Of a DNA stretch of 64,000 bases, positions 1 to 8,436 are shown piece by piece. The notes beneath the pieces were generated by a model. The model was not told where the DNA came from. It did no database searches and saw only the letters and a program-made list of their open reading frames with translations. The position numbers were made by a program, and so were the translations under genes. Every line of letters begins with the position of its first letter. Position 1 is the stretch's first letter. Source of the stretch: Pirellulaceae bacterium (GTDB lineage Bacteria > Planctomycetota > Planctomycetia > Pirellulales > Pirellulaceae); the NCBI GenBank assembly GCA_024102795.1, contig JAGFJK010000144.1:1-64000 (forward strand), given 5' to 3'.

Positions 1-583
1 CCGCCTTGATCTGGTTCATGTCCACGTACACCATGCAGGTCAGCAGCGCCTGCTCATCCAGGATTTCCCGGCACCCGTAGCGTTGCTCCCAAAAATGGCC
101 GGCTCGATTCATCTCACGGTTCGCCAGCCGCGCGATCGGCTCCTTGCAGCGAGCCATTAACCAGCTCAGATTGCTCAGCCCCAGCCGAGCGTACTCCAGC
201 TTGCTGGGGTTTCCCAGCAACCGCTCGATCTCTTCGTCCGTGGGCTCCCGCACCCACCGTTGCTGGTCCGGATTCCACTCCGGCCAGGCCAGCTTCCAGC
301 GGCAAGCCACTTCCTCGTCCGACCACCCGGCCGCGATATCGGGTCGCGTGCGAGCGACCAGGTGCAGGTGGTTCGACAGCACGCTGTGGTTGCCCACGTC
401 GACCGCGAACACCCCGGCCTGGTATTCGAGCAGCTTCTCGATCCAGTCCCGGCGATAATCGTAGTCGTCGCCCGTGTACGAATCCTGGCCGCACAGGAAC
501 GCTCGCTGCACGCACCTCGACCAGCAGTGGTAGACCGCGATTTCCCCGTTGCGGACAACCTGGTTTCTGGCTTGAGCCGGCAT
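1..583 (-). CDS. IS200-like/RAYT (REP-associated tyrosine) transposase, 3' end outside window
   Basis: An uninterrupted minus-strand frame begins at ATG 583 (MPAQARNQVV...) and runs off the left edge with about 194 codons visible. The fold is Y1 transposase-like: an early block VYHCWSRCVQRAFLCG, the HUH-like motif LSNHLHLVART (about residues 67-77), and a late block CMVYVDMNQIKA that normally carries the helix with the catalytic Tyr. Family members nick single-stranded DNA at REP palindromes and usually occur as single non-mobile copies. A second, damaged copy lies at 5158-5792 in the same orientation. The length and intact frame suggest a functional gene, but the C-terminus cannot be seen. 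Whether it acts on the REP-like palindromes in this window is inference. Confidence 0.8.
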   Translation of the reverse strand, partial: MPAQARNQVVRNGEIAVYHCWSRCVQRAFLCGQDSYTGDDYDYRRDWIEKLLEYQAGVFAVDVGNHSVLSNHLHLVARTRPDIAAGWSDEEVACRWKLAWPEWNPDQQRWVREPTDEEIERLLGNPSKLEYARLGLSNLSWLMARCKEPIARLANREMNRAGHFWEQRYGCREILDEQALLTCMVYVDMNQIKA

Positions 584-714
584 CGGTACTCTCCGGTACG
601 CCAAGAGTGTGCGTCTGTACACATTCCAGCGTACCACGCCTGCCGCTCGCCGGTCTTCTCACGGAGTGACCACAGGTTGTCACCGCTCGCGAAAATCTCA
701 CATTTTTCTTCGCC
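1..714. repeat. Long direct repeat, copy 1 (RAYT gene plus its upstream DNA)
   Basis: This segment matches 5271-5923 in the same orientation. It covers the transposase gene and about 130 bp upstream, including the shared stretch ending in catttttcttcgcc. The match starts at or before base 1, so the true left end is unknown. The two copies bracket the PIN-antitoxin remnant and the HIT-PLD-helicase gene. No gene is seen in 584-804 apart from this upstream repeat part. Confidence 0.8.
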
Positions 715-804
715 AGAGCCGGAGGAGGATTCCGAGCGGGGGCTCACTGCCTTGGCCTCTGGCTTTGCGCTGGTTGAGCCCGCCAGTTCGGCCCGCACGG
801 CTCG

Positions 805-1260
805 TCAGAGCAGGGCCGCGAACTGGCGGAGGCTGGCAACCGCCTGTGTCAGGCCCTGGGCTTCAAGTGTCGCAAGTAACTCCTCGGCCGTCTTTGGCGG
901 GTTGCGGAGGCTGTCCCGCTGCGCCTTGACGGCGGCGCAAACCGCACCGGGAGCCAGGTCGAGCAGAGACACGAAGAAATCGTCCGGATGCTGGGCCTCG
1001 ATGTCGAAGCCGGCCAGAATTTCCCCGGGAAAGTCCGTGAGGTTATGGGTCACGATGGCTTCCGCACCGGCGCGTATGGCGGCGGCCAAGACATGGCGGT
1101 CATCGGGATCGGGCAGTGCCATGGAGTCGGCCAGCTCCTCATAGCCGGTCACAAGGCAGTCGCGGACCAGCCCGGCCTGTGCGAGCCGGACAATCAGGTC
1201 ACGCAACGGGGCCGGGTACAAGACGTTCGCGTCGTAGACGGCAGTGACGGGGTGCTCCAT
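805..1260 (-). CDS. PIN-domain toxin, probably with internal deletion
   Basis: Encodes 151 residues. The start, MEHPVTAVYDANVLYPAPLR, has the first PIN acidic residue (D10). The later block ALPDPDDRHVLAAAIRAGA and the stretch VTHNLTDFP are typical of a PIN ribonuclease subfamily whose members are usually near 185 residues. Between LAQAGLVR and DCLVTGYEEL the family normally has about 30-35 more residues holding central helices, so an in-frame deletion is likely; this rests on memory of the family. ATG 1258-1260 overlaps the stop of the antitoxin remnant upstream, the usual two-gene arrangement. It probably no longer cleaves RNA, although the acidic residues at both ends are kept. Confidence 0.65.
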   Translation of the reverse strand: MEHPVTAVYDANVLYPAPLRDLIVRLAQAGLVRDCLVTGYEELADSMALPDPDDRHVLAAAIRAGAEAIVTHNLTDFPGEILAGFDIEAQHPDDFFVSLLDLAPGAVCAAVKAQRDSLRNPPKTAEELLATLEAQGLTQAVASLRQFAALL

Positions 1261-1563
1261 CAGTAGCCCATCCCCAGCTCCTGGGCTTCAGCCGTCAGTT
1301 GGTCGAGCACCTTGGCCCTGGCCTCGTCGTCCTTGCGTTTGTAGGCCATGAGATCGTCGAACCGAATACGGCGGTACTTGTCGACGGTGCGGGACGGGAT
1401 TTTGCTCTCTTCGAGCAGCTTGACGACGTAGGGGCGGGAGACGTTGAGCAGGTCGGCGGCCAAGTTTGTGAGCTGCCAAGCGGCGGCTGGACTCGCGGGC
1501 GAGCACGGCGTCGGCTGCTGTTGGAGCAACCGTCTGGAAATTCTCGGGAATTCGTGTGGACAT
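1260..1563 (-). pseudogene. Excisionase-like antitoxin, frameshifted and shortened
   Basis: Two reading frames join one antitoxin. The N-terminal part begins at ATG 1563 (MSTRIPENFQTVAPTAAD...) behind a strong AGGAGGT ribosome site. The C-terminal part (LTNLAADLLNVSRPYVVKLL...YRRIRFDDLMAYKR...) is in a different frame and ends at 1260. The switch falls near 1465-1480, after ESSRRLAAH. The C-terminal part is a MerR/excisionase-like helix-turn-helix found upstream of PIN toxins. Intact relatives have extra residues at the junction, so a deletion with a frame change is more likely than a single-base error. It lies directly before the PIN gene, with overlapping stop and start. Confidence 0.65.
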
Positions 1564-1992
1564 GGCTTTTACCTCCTGTCTTGGGGACAAAAGTATTTTT
1601 TTCCCATGTAGTCGAAACACACGCAACGCTCGAAACACTCGAAACAACGGGGTGGGAAAGGGGGCAATCCGGATTTGTCCGGAACCGCACGGATTCAATG
1701 ACTTGTCCTGCCTGCACGTTGCAGGTTGCGTAAGGAATACGTGGTTGTTTTCCTAACGGAATCGGATGCCGATCTCAGCTGGACACCAACCTGGTCGGTC
1801 GGAGAAAGCAGGAAAGAGTGCCCCACGCCGAGACAGGCCGTTGGGGCCTTGCCTTCTTCCAATGCTTTCCCCCGGCTCGGGGTTCACCGTCGCCTTCGGG
1901 GTGTTTCGTCACGGGAGTTCGTAGCCGGGGGGCCCCCGCGGCGAATTGCGACAAAGGCCGCGGTCCAGCGCTCACGCACAACCCCTGGTTCG
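1564..1992. other. Intergenic region without recognisable gene
   Basis: About 430 bp between the antitoxin remnant and the 3' end of the helicase gene. The only local pattern is a short run of cgaaacac/cgaaac repeats near 1613-1646. Open frames here show no recognisable protein and overlap in antisense. It probably contains the antitoxin promoter on the minus strand. Confidence 0.5.
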
Positions 1993-4900
1993 TCAAACAG
2001 GGCCCCCTTCGCGAGCAGCATCGTTCCTCACCGGCTCCATCTGCCATGACTCCCCAGCCCGCTCGAACGCCACCTGGAAGCCGGTTCCAGGGCGGCCCGC
2101 GTCCGCGCCGAACCAATCCCGCACAATCTGGCCCAGCAGGTTCGCGCCCGACTCCTCCTGGCTGCGCACCAGATTGACATACTCCTTGGCGAACTTCACC
2201 CGCAGTGTCTGATCGTTGACCCGAACTTCCACCCAGCCCCTCGGCAGATCCGCGAACCGCCGGCGGTCGGGCAGCTTGAGAATCGGTCGGCCACCGGCGT
2301 GAATCACCTTGCACACAAAACGCTGGGACGAGTCGCTGGAATCACTCCGGCCGAGATACTCGGCCAGTCGCCAATCCACCAGTTCGCGGACCAGGCATTG
2401 AAACTCCTCGCGGCACTCCGCGGGCACGCTGAACTCCGAGTGCAACGTCGCGCTGTCGAACTTGAAGAAACAAAAACCTCCCGTCCCCTTGCCGCCACAC
2501 AGGGCGGCGATGGGATTTTGTATGATCAAGGACCGCAGACGACCATCGTCGTCAAGCGACTCGCCGACGTCCACGCGCAGCGTCCGGCTTCGCCGAGCGA
2601 TTCGTTGAAACTCGTTTGTCAGCTCTTCGATGCCGATTCCGCCTGGCAAGGCGTCCAGATTCAACATTGCCAGTAGAGTCAGCATCTTGAAGCTTCTCGT
2701 CATCGGCGTCGTTTCCAGGGTATCGATAAACTCGCCGGCCGCGCCAACCGCCTGCACCTCCCCTGAGCCAAGGTCTCCCATGGACCCAACAAAACCGAGC
2801 CATGATCCGTGCGACTTGCGCAGCGAACGGATCCGGTAGCCCGAATGGTACAATTCCACGGCCGTCGGACGCCCGCCGTGCCTCTGCCGGAAATCCTCGT
2901 AGAAGGAGACAATCGCGTCATCGGCGGCCCGCGTGCGGAGCAACGACTTGATGATGTCAATCGCTTCCAGCTCGTAGGTCACCTCGCAGCCGGCCGGCAG
3001 TGCTGCCTGGCCTTGTTCAAGACGGTGCAAGGCACTTAGCACGTCGGCGTCCGACTGCCGTGCGCCCATGAGCGGTTGCAAGAGCGAACGCACCTTGATC
3101 AGGAACGTGCGGTGATTGCCGATGTAATCAATCATCGTCAGTCTGGCCTTGCCCTCCGCTCGACGCAGGCCGCGACCGAATTGTTGTTGCCAGATCGTAC
3201 TGGACTCAGTCGGCCGCAACATGAGCACCGTGTCGATCGTGGGCACGTCCAACCCCTCGTTGAACATGTCGACGGCGAACACCACTCCGATTCTGCCGGC
3301 TGCGAGCTCGTCGAGTGCCGTGGCGCGGGGAGCCGAGTTCGGACCGGAGTGTACCGCTACCGAGCGAACTCCCGCGTTGGTGAAGTAGTCGGCCATGAAG
3401 TCGGCATGCCGCTGCGAACAGCAGAAGGCGAGCGTCCGCTGGCCGGCGCGCAAGCGGTATTGCTGCAAGGCGTTCTCGGCGCGCCGCGTCGTGGCCACCG
3501 CCTCGGTCAACGCCAGCTCATCAAAGCGCGTGCTGCGCCAGGGCATGTTCAAGTAGTCCACTTCGTCCGGCACGCCATAATACTGAAAGGGACAAAGCAG
3601 ACCGGCTTCGATGCCGGCCAGTATGTCCCGCCGATAGACCAGGTTTTCCTGGCACAGCGCCAGCAAGTCGCCGCCGTCGGTACGTTCGGGTGTTGCGGTC
3701 AGGCCGAGCAGGAATCGCGGCGTGAAGTGATCTATCAAGCGGCGGTAGGTGCGGGCCGAGGCATGATGAAACTCGTCCACCACGATATAGTCGAAACTGC
3801 CGGGCGCGAACTGATCGAGATGCCGCGTCTGTCCCAATGTCTGGATCGACGCGACCAGCACGTCGGAATCCGCCGCCTTCTCGCTTCCCGTGTATCGACC
3901 AAGAAGCGCCAAGGGACGAATCTGGCGGAACGTCTCCAGGGCCTGGCTGAGGATCTCCTCGCGATGAGCGACGAACAGGATCCTGCTGAAATCGTCGCCG
4001 GTCGAATCGAAGGCCGCCAGCCAGGTCTTGCCCAGCCCGGTGGCCAACACCACCAAACCGGCTTGATTTCCCGCCAGCCGTGTAGCCCGCAGAGCGGCCA
4101 GGGCTTCCTGCTGGATGGCATGCGGTTCGGGCGGCGGCTGACGTGCTTCCTCCACGACTTCCACCAGACGCGACGGTGTCACGTCGCCCCGACGAACTCG
4201 ATAAGCTGCAATCCACTCCGGATCGGCTCGCCGTGTTTGGGGGTGGACGAACAGCGCGTCAAACGCCGCCGCGACGTCGGCAAACTGTCGGCCCGCGCCG
4301 GTGTGCAGCACGCGATAGTTCCACTCCACTCCGTCACCCAGCGCCGTGGAACTCAAGTTCGAGCTGCCGACGAACGCCGTGCCGGTACCGTCGCGGTAGT
4401 GGAATATGTAGGCCTTGGGATGGAAGGACGAGCCGGCAACCTCGAACACCCGCAGGTCCACGTGGCCGCCAAGGTCCAGCAGTTCGGTCAGAGCGTCAGG
4501 GTCGGTCGAGTTGAGGTAGTCGCCCGTGAGGATCCGGAGTCGTCCGCCTCGCTGCAACAGATCACGAATATGCTCTCGAAGCCTCTCCACGCCGCTGCGG
4601 AGAATGAACGCCACGGCGAAGTCCGCTCCAGCCGCACCATCCAGACAGTTCTGCAAGTGCGGCAGCAGCGGATCGTCGCCGCCACGGACCAGGTGCCCGC
4701 CAACTCCAGAATCCCGCCGCAGGTCGACGCCCGCACGCCTCGACGCCAGATGGTTCGCCTGTCCAGGGATCACGTGGCGCACCCCGCCTTGCGGTTCGGG
4801 CGTATCGCCCGCCAAGCGCGGGATCAAGTGCAGATGTACGTGCGGGATGGTCTGACCTGCGGCCGCTCCGATATTCACGCCGATGTTGAACCCGTCCGCG

Positions 4901-5127
4901 GAGTACTGGTCGAGAATCACCCGCCGGCCCCGCTGAATTGCGTCCAGCATGGCGTGCTGTTCCGCTTGAGACGCGTCGAACCAGCTCTCAACATGCCGGT
5001 TGGTGACGATCAGCAGGTGCCCCTTCGACACCGGGTATCTGTCCCATACTGCGAACACAAGGTCGTCGCGGAACACGACTGGCAGGTCAGCCGTTGCACA
5101 GAACGGGCAGTCGCTGGGCATGAACAC
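1993..5127 (-). CDS. HIT-PLD-DEAD/DEAH helicase fusion, DUF3427-type, putative defence protein
   Basis: A 1044-residue fusion. Residues about 5-105 form a HIT domain: zinc-like pair CPFC and the histidine triad HVHLHL at 96-101. Residues about 150-300 form a phospholipase-D-type nuclease domain, with HPK at 236-238 and GSSN at 254-257. A superfamily 2 helicase follows: Walker A ATGLGKT (362-368), DEFHH (451-455), TATPER (477-482) and a motif VI of the form QFGRGLRR. The long C-terminus resembles DUF3427-type extensions. Proteins with a PLD nuclease fused to an SF2 helicase are common in defence islands, and the neighbours here (TA remnants, RAYTs) fit that. The target (foreign DNA or RNA) is inference. 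One active site is seen for each domain, so all three may be functional. Confidence 0.85.
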   Translation of the reverse strand: MFMPSDCPFCATADLPVVFRDDLVFAVWDRYPVSKGHLLIVTNRHVESWFDASQAEQHAMLDAIQRGRRVILDQYSADGFNIGVNIGAAAGQTIPHVHLHLIPRLAGDTPEPQGGVRHVIPGQANHLASRRAGVDLRRDSGVGGHLVRGGDDPLLPHLQNCLDGAAGADFAVAFILRSGVERLREHIRDLLQRGGRLRILTGDYLNSTDPDALTELLDLGGHVDLRVFEVAGSSFHPKAYIFHYRDGTGTAFVGSSNLSSTALGDGVEWNYRVLHTGAGRQFADVAAAFDALFVHPQTRRADPEWIAAYRVRRGDVTPSRLVEVVEEARQPPPEPHAIQQEALAALRATRLAGNQAGLVVLATGLGKTWLAAFDSTGDDFSRILFVAHREEILSQALETFRQIRPLALLGRYTGSEKAADSDVLVASIQTLGQTRHLDQFAPGSFDYIVVDEFHHASARTYRRLIDHFTPRFLLGLTATPERTDGGDLLALCQENLVYRRDILAGIEAGLLCPFQYYGVPDEVDYLNMPWRSTRFDELALTEAVATTRRAENALQQYRLRAGQRTLAFCCSQRHADFMADYFTNAGVRSVAVHSGPNSAPRATALDELAAGRIGVVFAVDMFNEGLDVPTIDTVLMLRPTESSTIWQQQFGRGLRRAEGKARLTMIDYIGNHRTFLIKVRSLLQPLMGARQSDADVLSALHRLEQGQAALPAGCEVTYELEAIDIIKSLLRTRAADDAIVSFYEDFRQRHGGRPTAVELYHSGYRIRSLRKSHGSWLGFVGSMGDLGSGEVQAVGAAGEFIDTLETTPMTRSFKMLTLLAMLNLDALPGGIGIEELTNEFQRIARRSRTLRVDVGESLDDDGRLRSLIIQNPIAALCGGKGTGGFCFFKFDSATLHSEFSVPAECREEFQCLVRELVDWRLAEYLGRSDSSDSSQRFVCKVIHAGGRPILKLPDRRRFADLPRGWVEVRVNDQTLRVKFAKEYVNLVRSQEESGANLLGQIVRDWFGADAGRPGTGFQVAFERAGESWQMEPVRNDAAREGGPV

Positions 5128-5157
5128 ACTCCAGTACCCGTGAGGAAAGCCTCGTCA

Positions 5158-5792
5158 TCAGACAAGGATCTTGGCCATTATGTCACACTGGGACCAGTTT
5201 GGCTTGTTCCAAGACGATGCACGAGCGGCAATCGCGCTGGTGCGTGAATCCTCCAGCGTCGCGGCCATGCCCGCCTTGATCTGGTTCAAGTCCACGTACA
5301 CCATGCAGGTCAGCAGCGCCTGCTCATCCAGGATTTCCCGGCACCCGTAGCGTTGCTCCGACTGTAGCCCGATTGCCCCCAATCGGGTTCTTTGGCGCCG
5401 GCTGTGTGCGTTACGCAAGAAGCGATTGGGGACAATCGCTCTACACTCGTGGGCTCCCGCACCCATTGTTGCTGGTCCGGATTCCACTCCGGCCAGGCCA
5501 GCTTCCAGCGGCAAGCCACCTCCTCGTCCGACCACCCGGCCGCGATATCGGGCCGCGTGCGAGCGACCAGGTGCAGGTGGTTCGACAGCACGCTGTGATT
5601 GCCCACGTCGATCGCGAACACTCCGGCCTGGTATTCCAGCAGCTTCTCGATCCAGTCGCGCCGATAATCGTAATCGTCGCCCGTGTACGAATCCTGGCCG
5701 CACAGGAACGCTCGCTGCACACACCGCGACCAGCAGTGGTAGACCGCGATATCGCCATTGCGGACAACCTGGTTTCTGGCTTGAGCCGGCAT
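5158..5792 (-). pseudogene. Second RAYT/IS200-like transposase copy, broken by REP-like insertion
   Basis: Starts at ATG 5792, matching the start at 583 of the other copy, and the first ~115 codons keep the HUH-like LSNHLHLVART motif. At base 5449 the match stops. The 150 bp at 90-239 in copy 1 are replaced here by 89 unrelated bp (5360-5448) holding two palindromes. The C-terminal part resumes in another frame (CREILDEQALLTCMVYVDLN...) and ends at 5158. The frame change removes the middle of the catalytic region, so this copy is dead. Its C-terminus shows what the truncated copy 1 probably looks like beyond base 1. Confidence 0.8.
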
Positions 5793-5923
5793 CGGTGCCC
5801 TCCTGTGCGCCATTAGTGTTCCTCTGTCCACCTTCCAGCGTGCCACGCCTGCCGCTCGCCTGTCTGCTCACGGAGTGACCACAGGTTGTCACCGCTCGCG
5901 AAAATCCCACATTTTTCTTCGCC
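5271..5923. repeat. Long direct repeat, copy 2
   Basis: Corresponds to 1-714 in the same orientation, interrupted by the replacement at 5360-5448. The match ends at the shared atttttcttcgcc. With copy 1 it brackets about 4.5 kb of accessory genes. Confidence 0.8.
5360..5448. repeat. REP/BIME-like pair of inverted palindromes
   Basis: The left unit reads ctgtagcccgattgccccca (from 5362). Its reverse complement contains gattgggggcaatcgggct, matching the right unit gcgattggggacaatcgct followed by ctacac (5422-5446). The two related units thus face each other, about 30 bp apart, the layout of a BIME. Each unit is itself an imperfect hairpin around cgattg...caatcg. REP units are the known substrates of RAYT enzymes, and this pair lies inside a RAYT copy. 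Confidence 0.65.
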
Positions 5924-6347
5924 GGCGCGTACGAGACGTACCTGATCGCCGAAGCCACGGCGCAGGCGACTCGCACGCAGGCTTTACGGCGGACTGTGGC
6001 CTTGGAAAACGGCGATTCAAGTCGAGAGCAAGTTTGTCACAAGGCGTTGGGCGACTCAACGCCGACAGGGATGCCGCTTCTCGAAGCGGCTTGTCCGTGC
6101 CGCCTGGCAAGTTCCCTGGGGGCTCGGCCGAGCCCGTGATCTGGGAAAGAACAGTGATCGGCAATAATTGTCAGCTAGGGCCTCCGGCTCAGTGCCCGCG
6201 GCGCATTTGAGGCTTAAGCGACGGCTCTGCATGGGTTTATGTCGTACCCTGGGCGATGGCGAAGCCGCCGCGACCCACCCATGGGAAGGCGCATGTCGGC
6301 GCCGGTCCAAACCCCCAGGGAATTCCGCGCGCTGGGTCCCATTTTGA
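5924..6347. other. Intergenic region, gene remnants possible
   Basis: About 420 bp between the broken transposase and the HigB operator. A short plus-strand frame from about 5918 reads AGAYETYLIAEATAQATRTQ and looks protein-like, but no start, length or family can be assigned. A gcttctcgaagc hairpin lies near 6073. Nothing else is supported. Confidence 0.4.
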
Positions 6348-6364
6348 TTTACCAACTCGGTAAA
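6348..6364. promoter_or_regulatory. Inverted repeat, candidate HigA operator
   Basis: TTTACC-AACTC-GGTAAA is a perfect 6-bp inverted repeat with a 5-bp centre. It lies 24 bp before the toxin start codon, where the XRE-type antitoxin of such modules normally binds to repress its own operon. The AT-rich surroundings (attttgattt, aactaaaatat) suit a promoter. Confidence 0.6.
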
Positions 6365-6387
6365 CTAAAATATCGAAGGAGTCGATG

Positions 6388-6723
6388 ATGGAGATAACCT
6401 TTTCCTCACGGAGGATCGAGAAACGGTGCAACTCCGCGAAGGAGATACGCGCCAAGCTCGGTGATCGAAATGCCAAATTGCTTCAGCAGCGACGTTCCGA
6501 GATGAAAGCGGCGGACAACCTCGATGACTTGGGCAAGCTTCCCGGTGCCCGCTGCCATGAGCTCAAGCGTGACCGCCAGGGACAACTCGCTGTCGATCTG
6601 GTGCATCCCAAGCAGCTCGTTCTTGAGGCCGCTGACAAACCCAGACCGACAAAGCCCGATGGCGGGCTCGATTGGCAACAGGTGACGAAGGTAGAGGTAC
6701 TTGAGATCGTCGACTACCACTGA
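6388..6723 (+). CDS. higB: HigB-type (RelE superfamily) toxin
   Basis: A 111-residue protein beginning MEITFSSRRIEKRCNS, the plasmid-maintenance killer (HigB) start. The middle (KLGDRNAKLLQQRR, GARCHELKRDRQGQLAVDL) and the end (WQQVTKVEVLEIVDYH) match the RelE-fold mRNA interferase family, which cleaves mRNA at the ribosome. Start 6388 is preferred over ATG 6385 because AAGGAG at 6376-6381 then sits 6 nt upstream. It is followed after 121 bp by a HigA-ImmA fusion, the usual toxin-first order of hig modules. A palindromic operator lies just upstream. The gene is intact and probably active. Confidence 0.85.
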   Translation: MEITFSSRRIEKRCNSAKEIRAKLGDRNAKLLQQRRSEMKAADNLDDLGKLPGARCHELKRDRQGQLAVDLVHPKQLVLEAADKPRPTKPDGGLDWQQVTKVEVLEIVDYH

Positions 6724-6844
6724 GTGAACTTTCAACGGAGAAGACGAGGGTGTGCTCCCGGCCCACTACGGGCAGCAAGGCGTCTCCCGGCCGACAGGGA
6801 GAGGTTGGGTCGGCGACCGATAGCCGACACGAAAGGAGGACCAC

Positions 6845-7939
6845 GTGGCGCGAAAGAAGGACTCCGCGACGCGATACCCATACGAACCTGACTACGCAGT
6901 ACCGCCTGGCCAGACGTTGCAGGAGACCATCGACGCGCTCGGAATTGACCAGCGGGAACTCGCTGCCCGCGCTGAGCTTTCGGCGAAGCATGTGAACCAG
7001 ATCATCAAGGGAATCGCGCCGATTACGCACGATACGGCGATTCGACTTGAACGAGTCACGGGTGTCCCAGCTCGGATGTGGAACAATTTGGAGTCGAACT
7101 ACCGCGAGCAACTCGCGAGGATCGCTGCAAAGGATCGCCTCCAACAGGATCCTGTGTGGCTCAAGTCGATTCCGACCAGGGAATTGATGGCACGAGGCGC
7201 CATCGAACCGACGACTGACAAGGTTGAACTACTGGAGGCCGTGCTGTCGTTCTTCGGAGTCGCAACGGTCGAGGCATGGAAGGACGGTTGGTCCATGCCC
7301 CAGTTTGCATTCCGCAAATCGCTAGCCTTCGAGGGGAAAGCGGGCGCGATGGCGACCTGGTTGCGTTTGGGTGAGATCGAAGCGCAGAAGGCTGAATGTG
7401 CGCCATTCGACAAGGCAGCGTTCCGCGCCGCCCTTGACGAAATCCGGTCGCTGACGGTGAAGGGGCCCGAACAGTTTGTGCCACGTATGATCGAACTGTG
7501 CGCGGCTTCGGGCGTGGCGCTCGTGCTTGTCCCTGAGATCAAGGGAGCGCCCGTCAGCGGCGCGGCGAAGTGGCTTACGCCAACGAAGGCGATGATCTGC
7601 TTGAATCTGCGCGGCAAGAGCAACGATCGGTTCTGGTTCACATTGTTTCACGAGGCCGGACACATCCTCAACGACAGCAAGAAGGAAACCTTCATTGATG
7701 TCGACTATCAGGACGACCCCCGCGAACACCAGGCAAATCAGTTTGCCGCGTCGCTGCTGATTCCAACGAGTCACAACCAGGAACTGCACGGACTGACGTC
7801 CTACCCTGCGGTCGAAGCGTTCGCCCGGAGGATTGGAATTGCCCCTGGCATTGTCGTCGGACGCCTTCAGCGTGAAGGTGTTATCGGATACCACCAATTC
7901 AACGGGCTGAGGCAGCGGCTTCAATGGGCTGAAGACTAA
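6845..7939 (+). CDS. higA: HigA-type antitoxin fused to ImmA/IrrE metallopeptidase
   Basis: A 364-residue protein with GTG start 6845, 5 nt after a near-perfect AAGGAGG. Residues about 20-85 are an XRE helix-turn-helix of the HigA kind ([20 protein letters not shown], then [22 protein letters not shown]). Residues about 195-330 are an ImmA/IrrE zinc-peptidase domain with the catalytic HEAGH at 269-273 and a following [15 protein letters not shown] helix. The HTH probably binds the palindrome at 6348-6364 and neutralises HigB. The peptidase may permit stress-induced removal of a repressor, as ImmA does in ICEBs1. That role here is inference. Confidence 0.88.
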   Translation: MARKKDSATRYPYEPDYAVPPGQTLQETIDALGIDQRELAARAELSAKHVNQIIKGIAPITHDTAIRLERVTGVPARMWNNLESNYREQLARIAAKDRLQQDPVWLKSIPTRELMARGAIEPTTDKVELLEAVLSFFGVATVEAWKDGWSMPQFAFRKSLAFEGKAGAMATWLRLGEIEAQKAECAPFDKAAFRAALDEIRSLTVKGPEQFVPRMIELCAASGVALVLVPEIKGAPVSGAAKWLTPTKAMICLNLRGKSNDRFWFTLFHEAGHILNDSKKETFIDVDYQDDPREHQANQFAASLLIPTSHNQELHGLTSYPAVEAFARRIGIAPGIVVGRLQREGVIGYHQFNGLRQRLQWAED

Positions 7940-8011
7940 AGATACATCGGTTTCGGCCATGCACTTCTGCCAGAACGGAGTACAGCATGTCGCAACATTA
8001 GGCGCCGACAG

Positions 8012-8383
8012 CGCCTGAGCCTCGGCGGTTTCCGCCTGGCGGTACGCGATCAGGGCCTGGACCTGGTCCGGCAGATCCGCCTCGGTCGCCGGAGCCCGCT
8101 TCGCGACTTCCTTCTCGGTCAGCCAGCCGAACAGCGCGCGGCGCGCGTTGTCCTTCGGCTTCGGGCGAGCCATGCGCAGAATGTCCCGCAGGCTCGGATC
8201 GTTACCGATCGACGCCGACAGCAGCTTGCCGACCGAAGCCTCGTTCAGCCACCGCTGGAACGCCCGCTGCAAGCTCGACGACAGACCCGTACCCGACTTG
8301 CCCGCGCGACCGAACTGGCCCGAATGGATGAGCTGGAACACGGTGCGCAGCACGCGACCGTTGTCCACGACCCGCTCTGACAA
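8012..8383 (-). pseudogene. Fragment of a TROVE-domain (Ro/Rsr-like RNA-binding) gene
   Basis: About 124 codons match the middle of bacterial TROVE proteins: [76 protein letters not shown], and [19 protein letters not shown]. The similarity begins abruptly at about 8383 and ends at about 8012. Beyond that the frame reads without homology across the antisense of higA. Ro proteins bind misfolded RNA and Y RNAs. The fragment lacks the ends of the HEAT-like ring and the vWA part, so it is a relic. Family assignment is from memory of conserved blocks. A tRNA-like array lies 320 bp away on the same strand. Confidence 0.65.
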
Positions 8384-8436
8384 GCGGGCGGCCGTTCATT
8401 CCTCGTCTCTAAAAGTAGTGGTCGCGATTGACGCCA

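Noticed and set aside
3076-5247. 723-codon plus-strand frame opposite the helicase fusion
   Set aside because: Antisense to a protein with clear HIT, PLD and helicase motifs.
7322-8011. Continuation of the TROVE fragment frame across higA in antisense
   Set aside because: TROVE similarity stops near 8012; the rest is the antisense of the HigA-ImmA gene.
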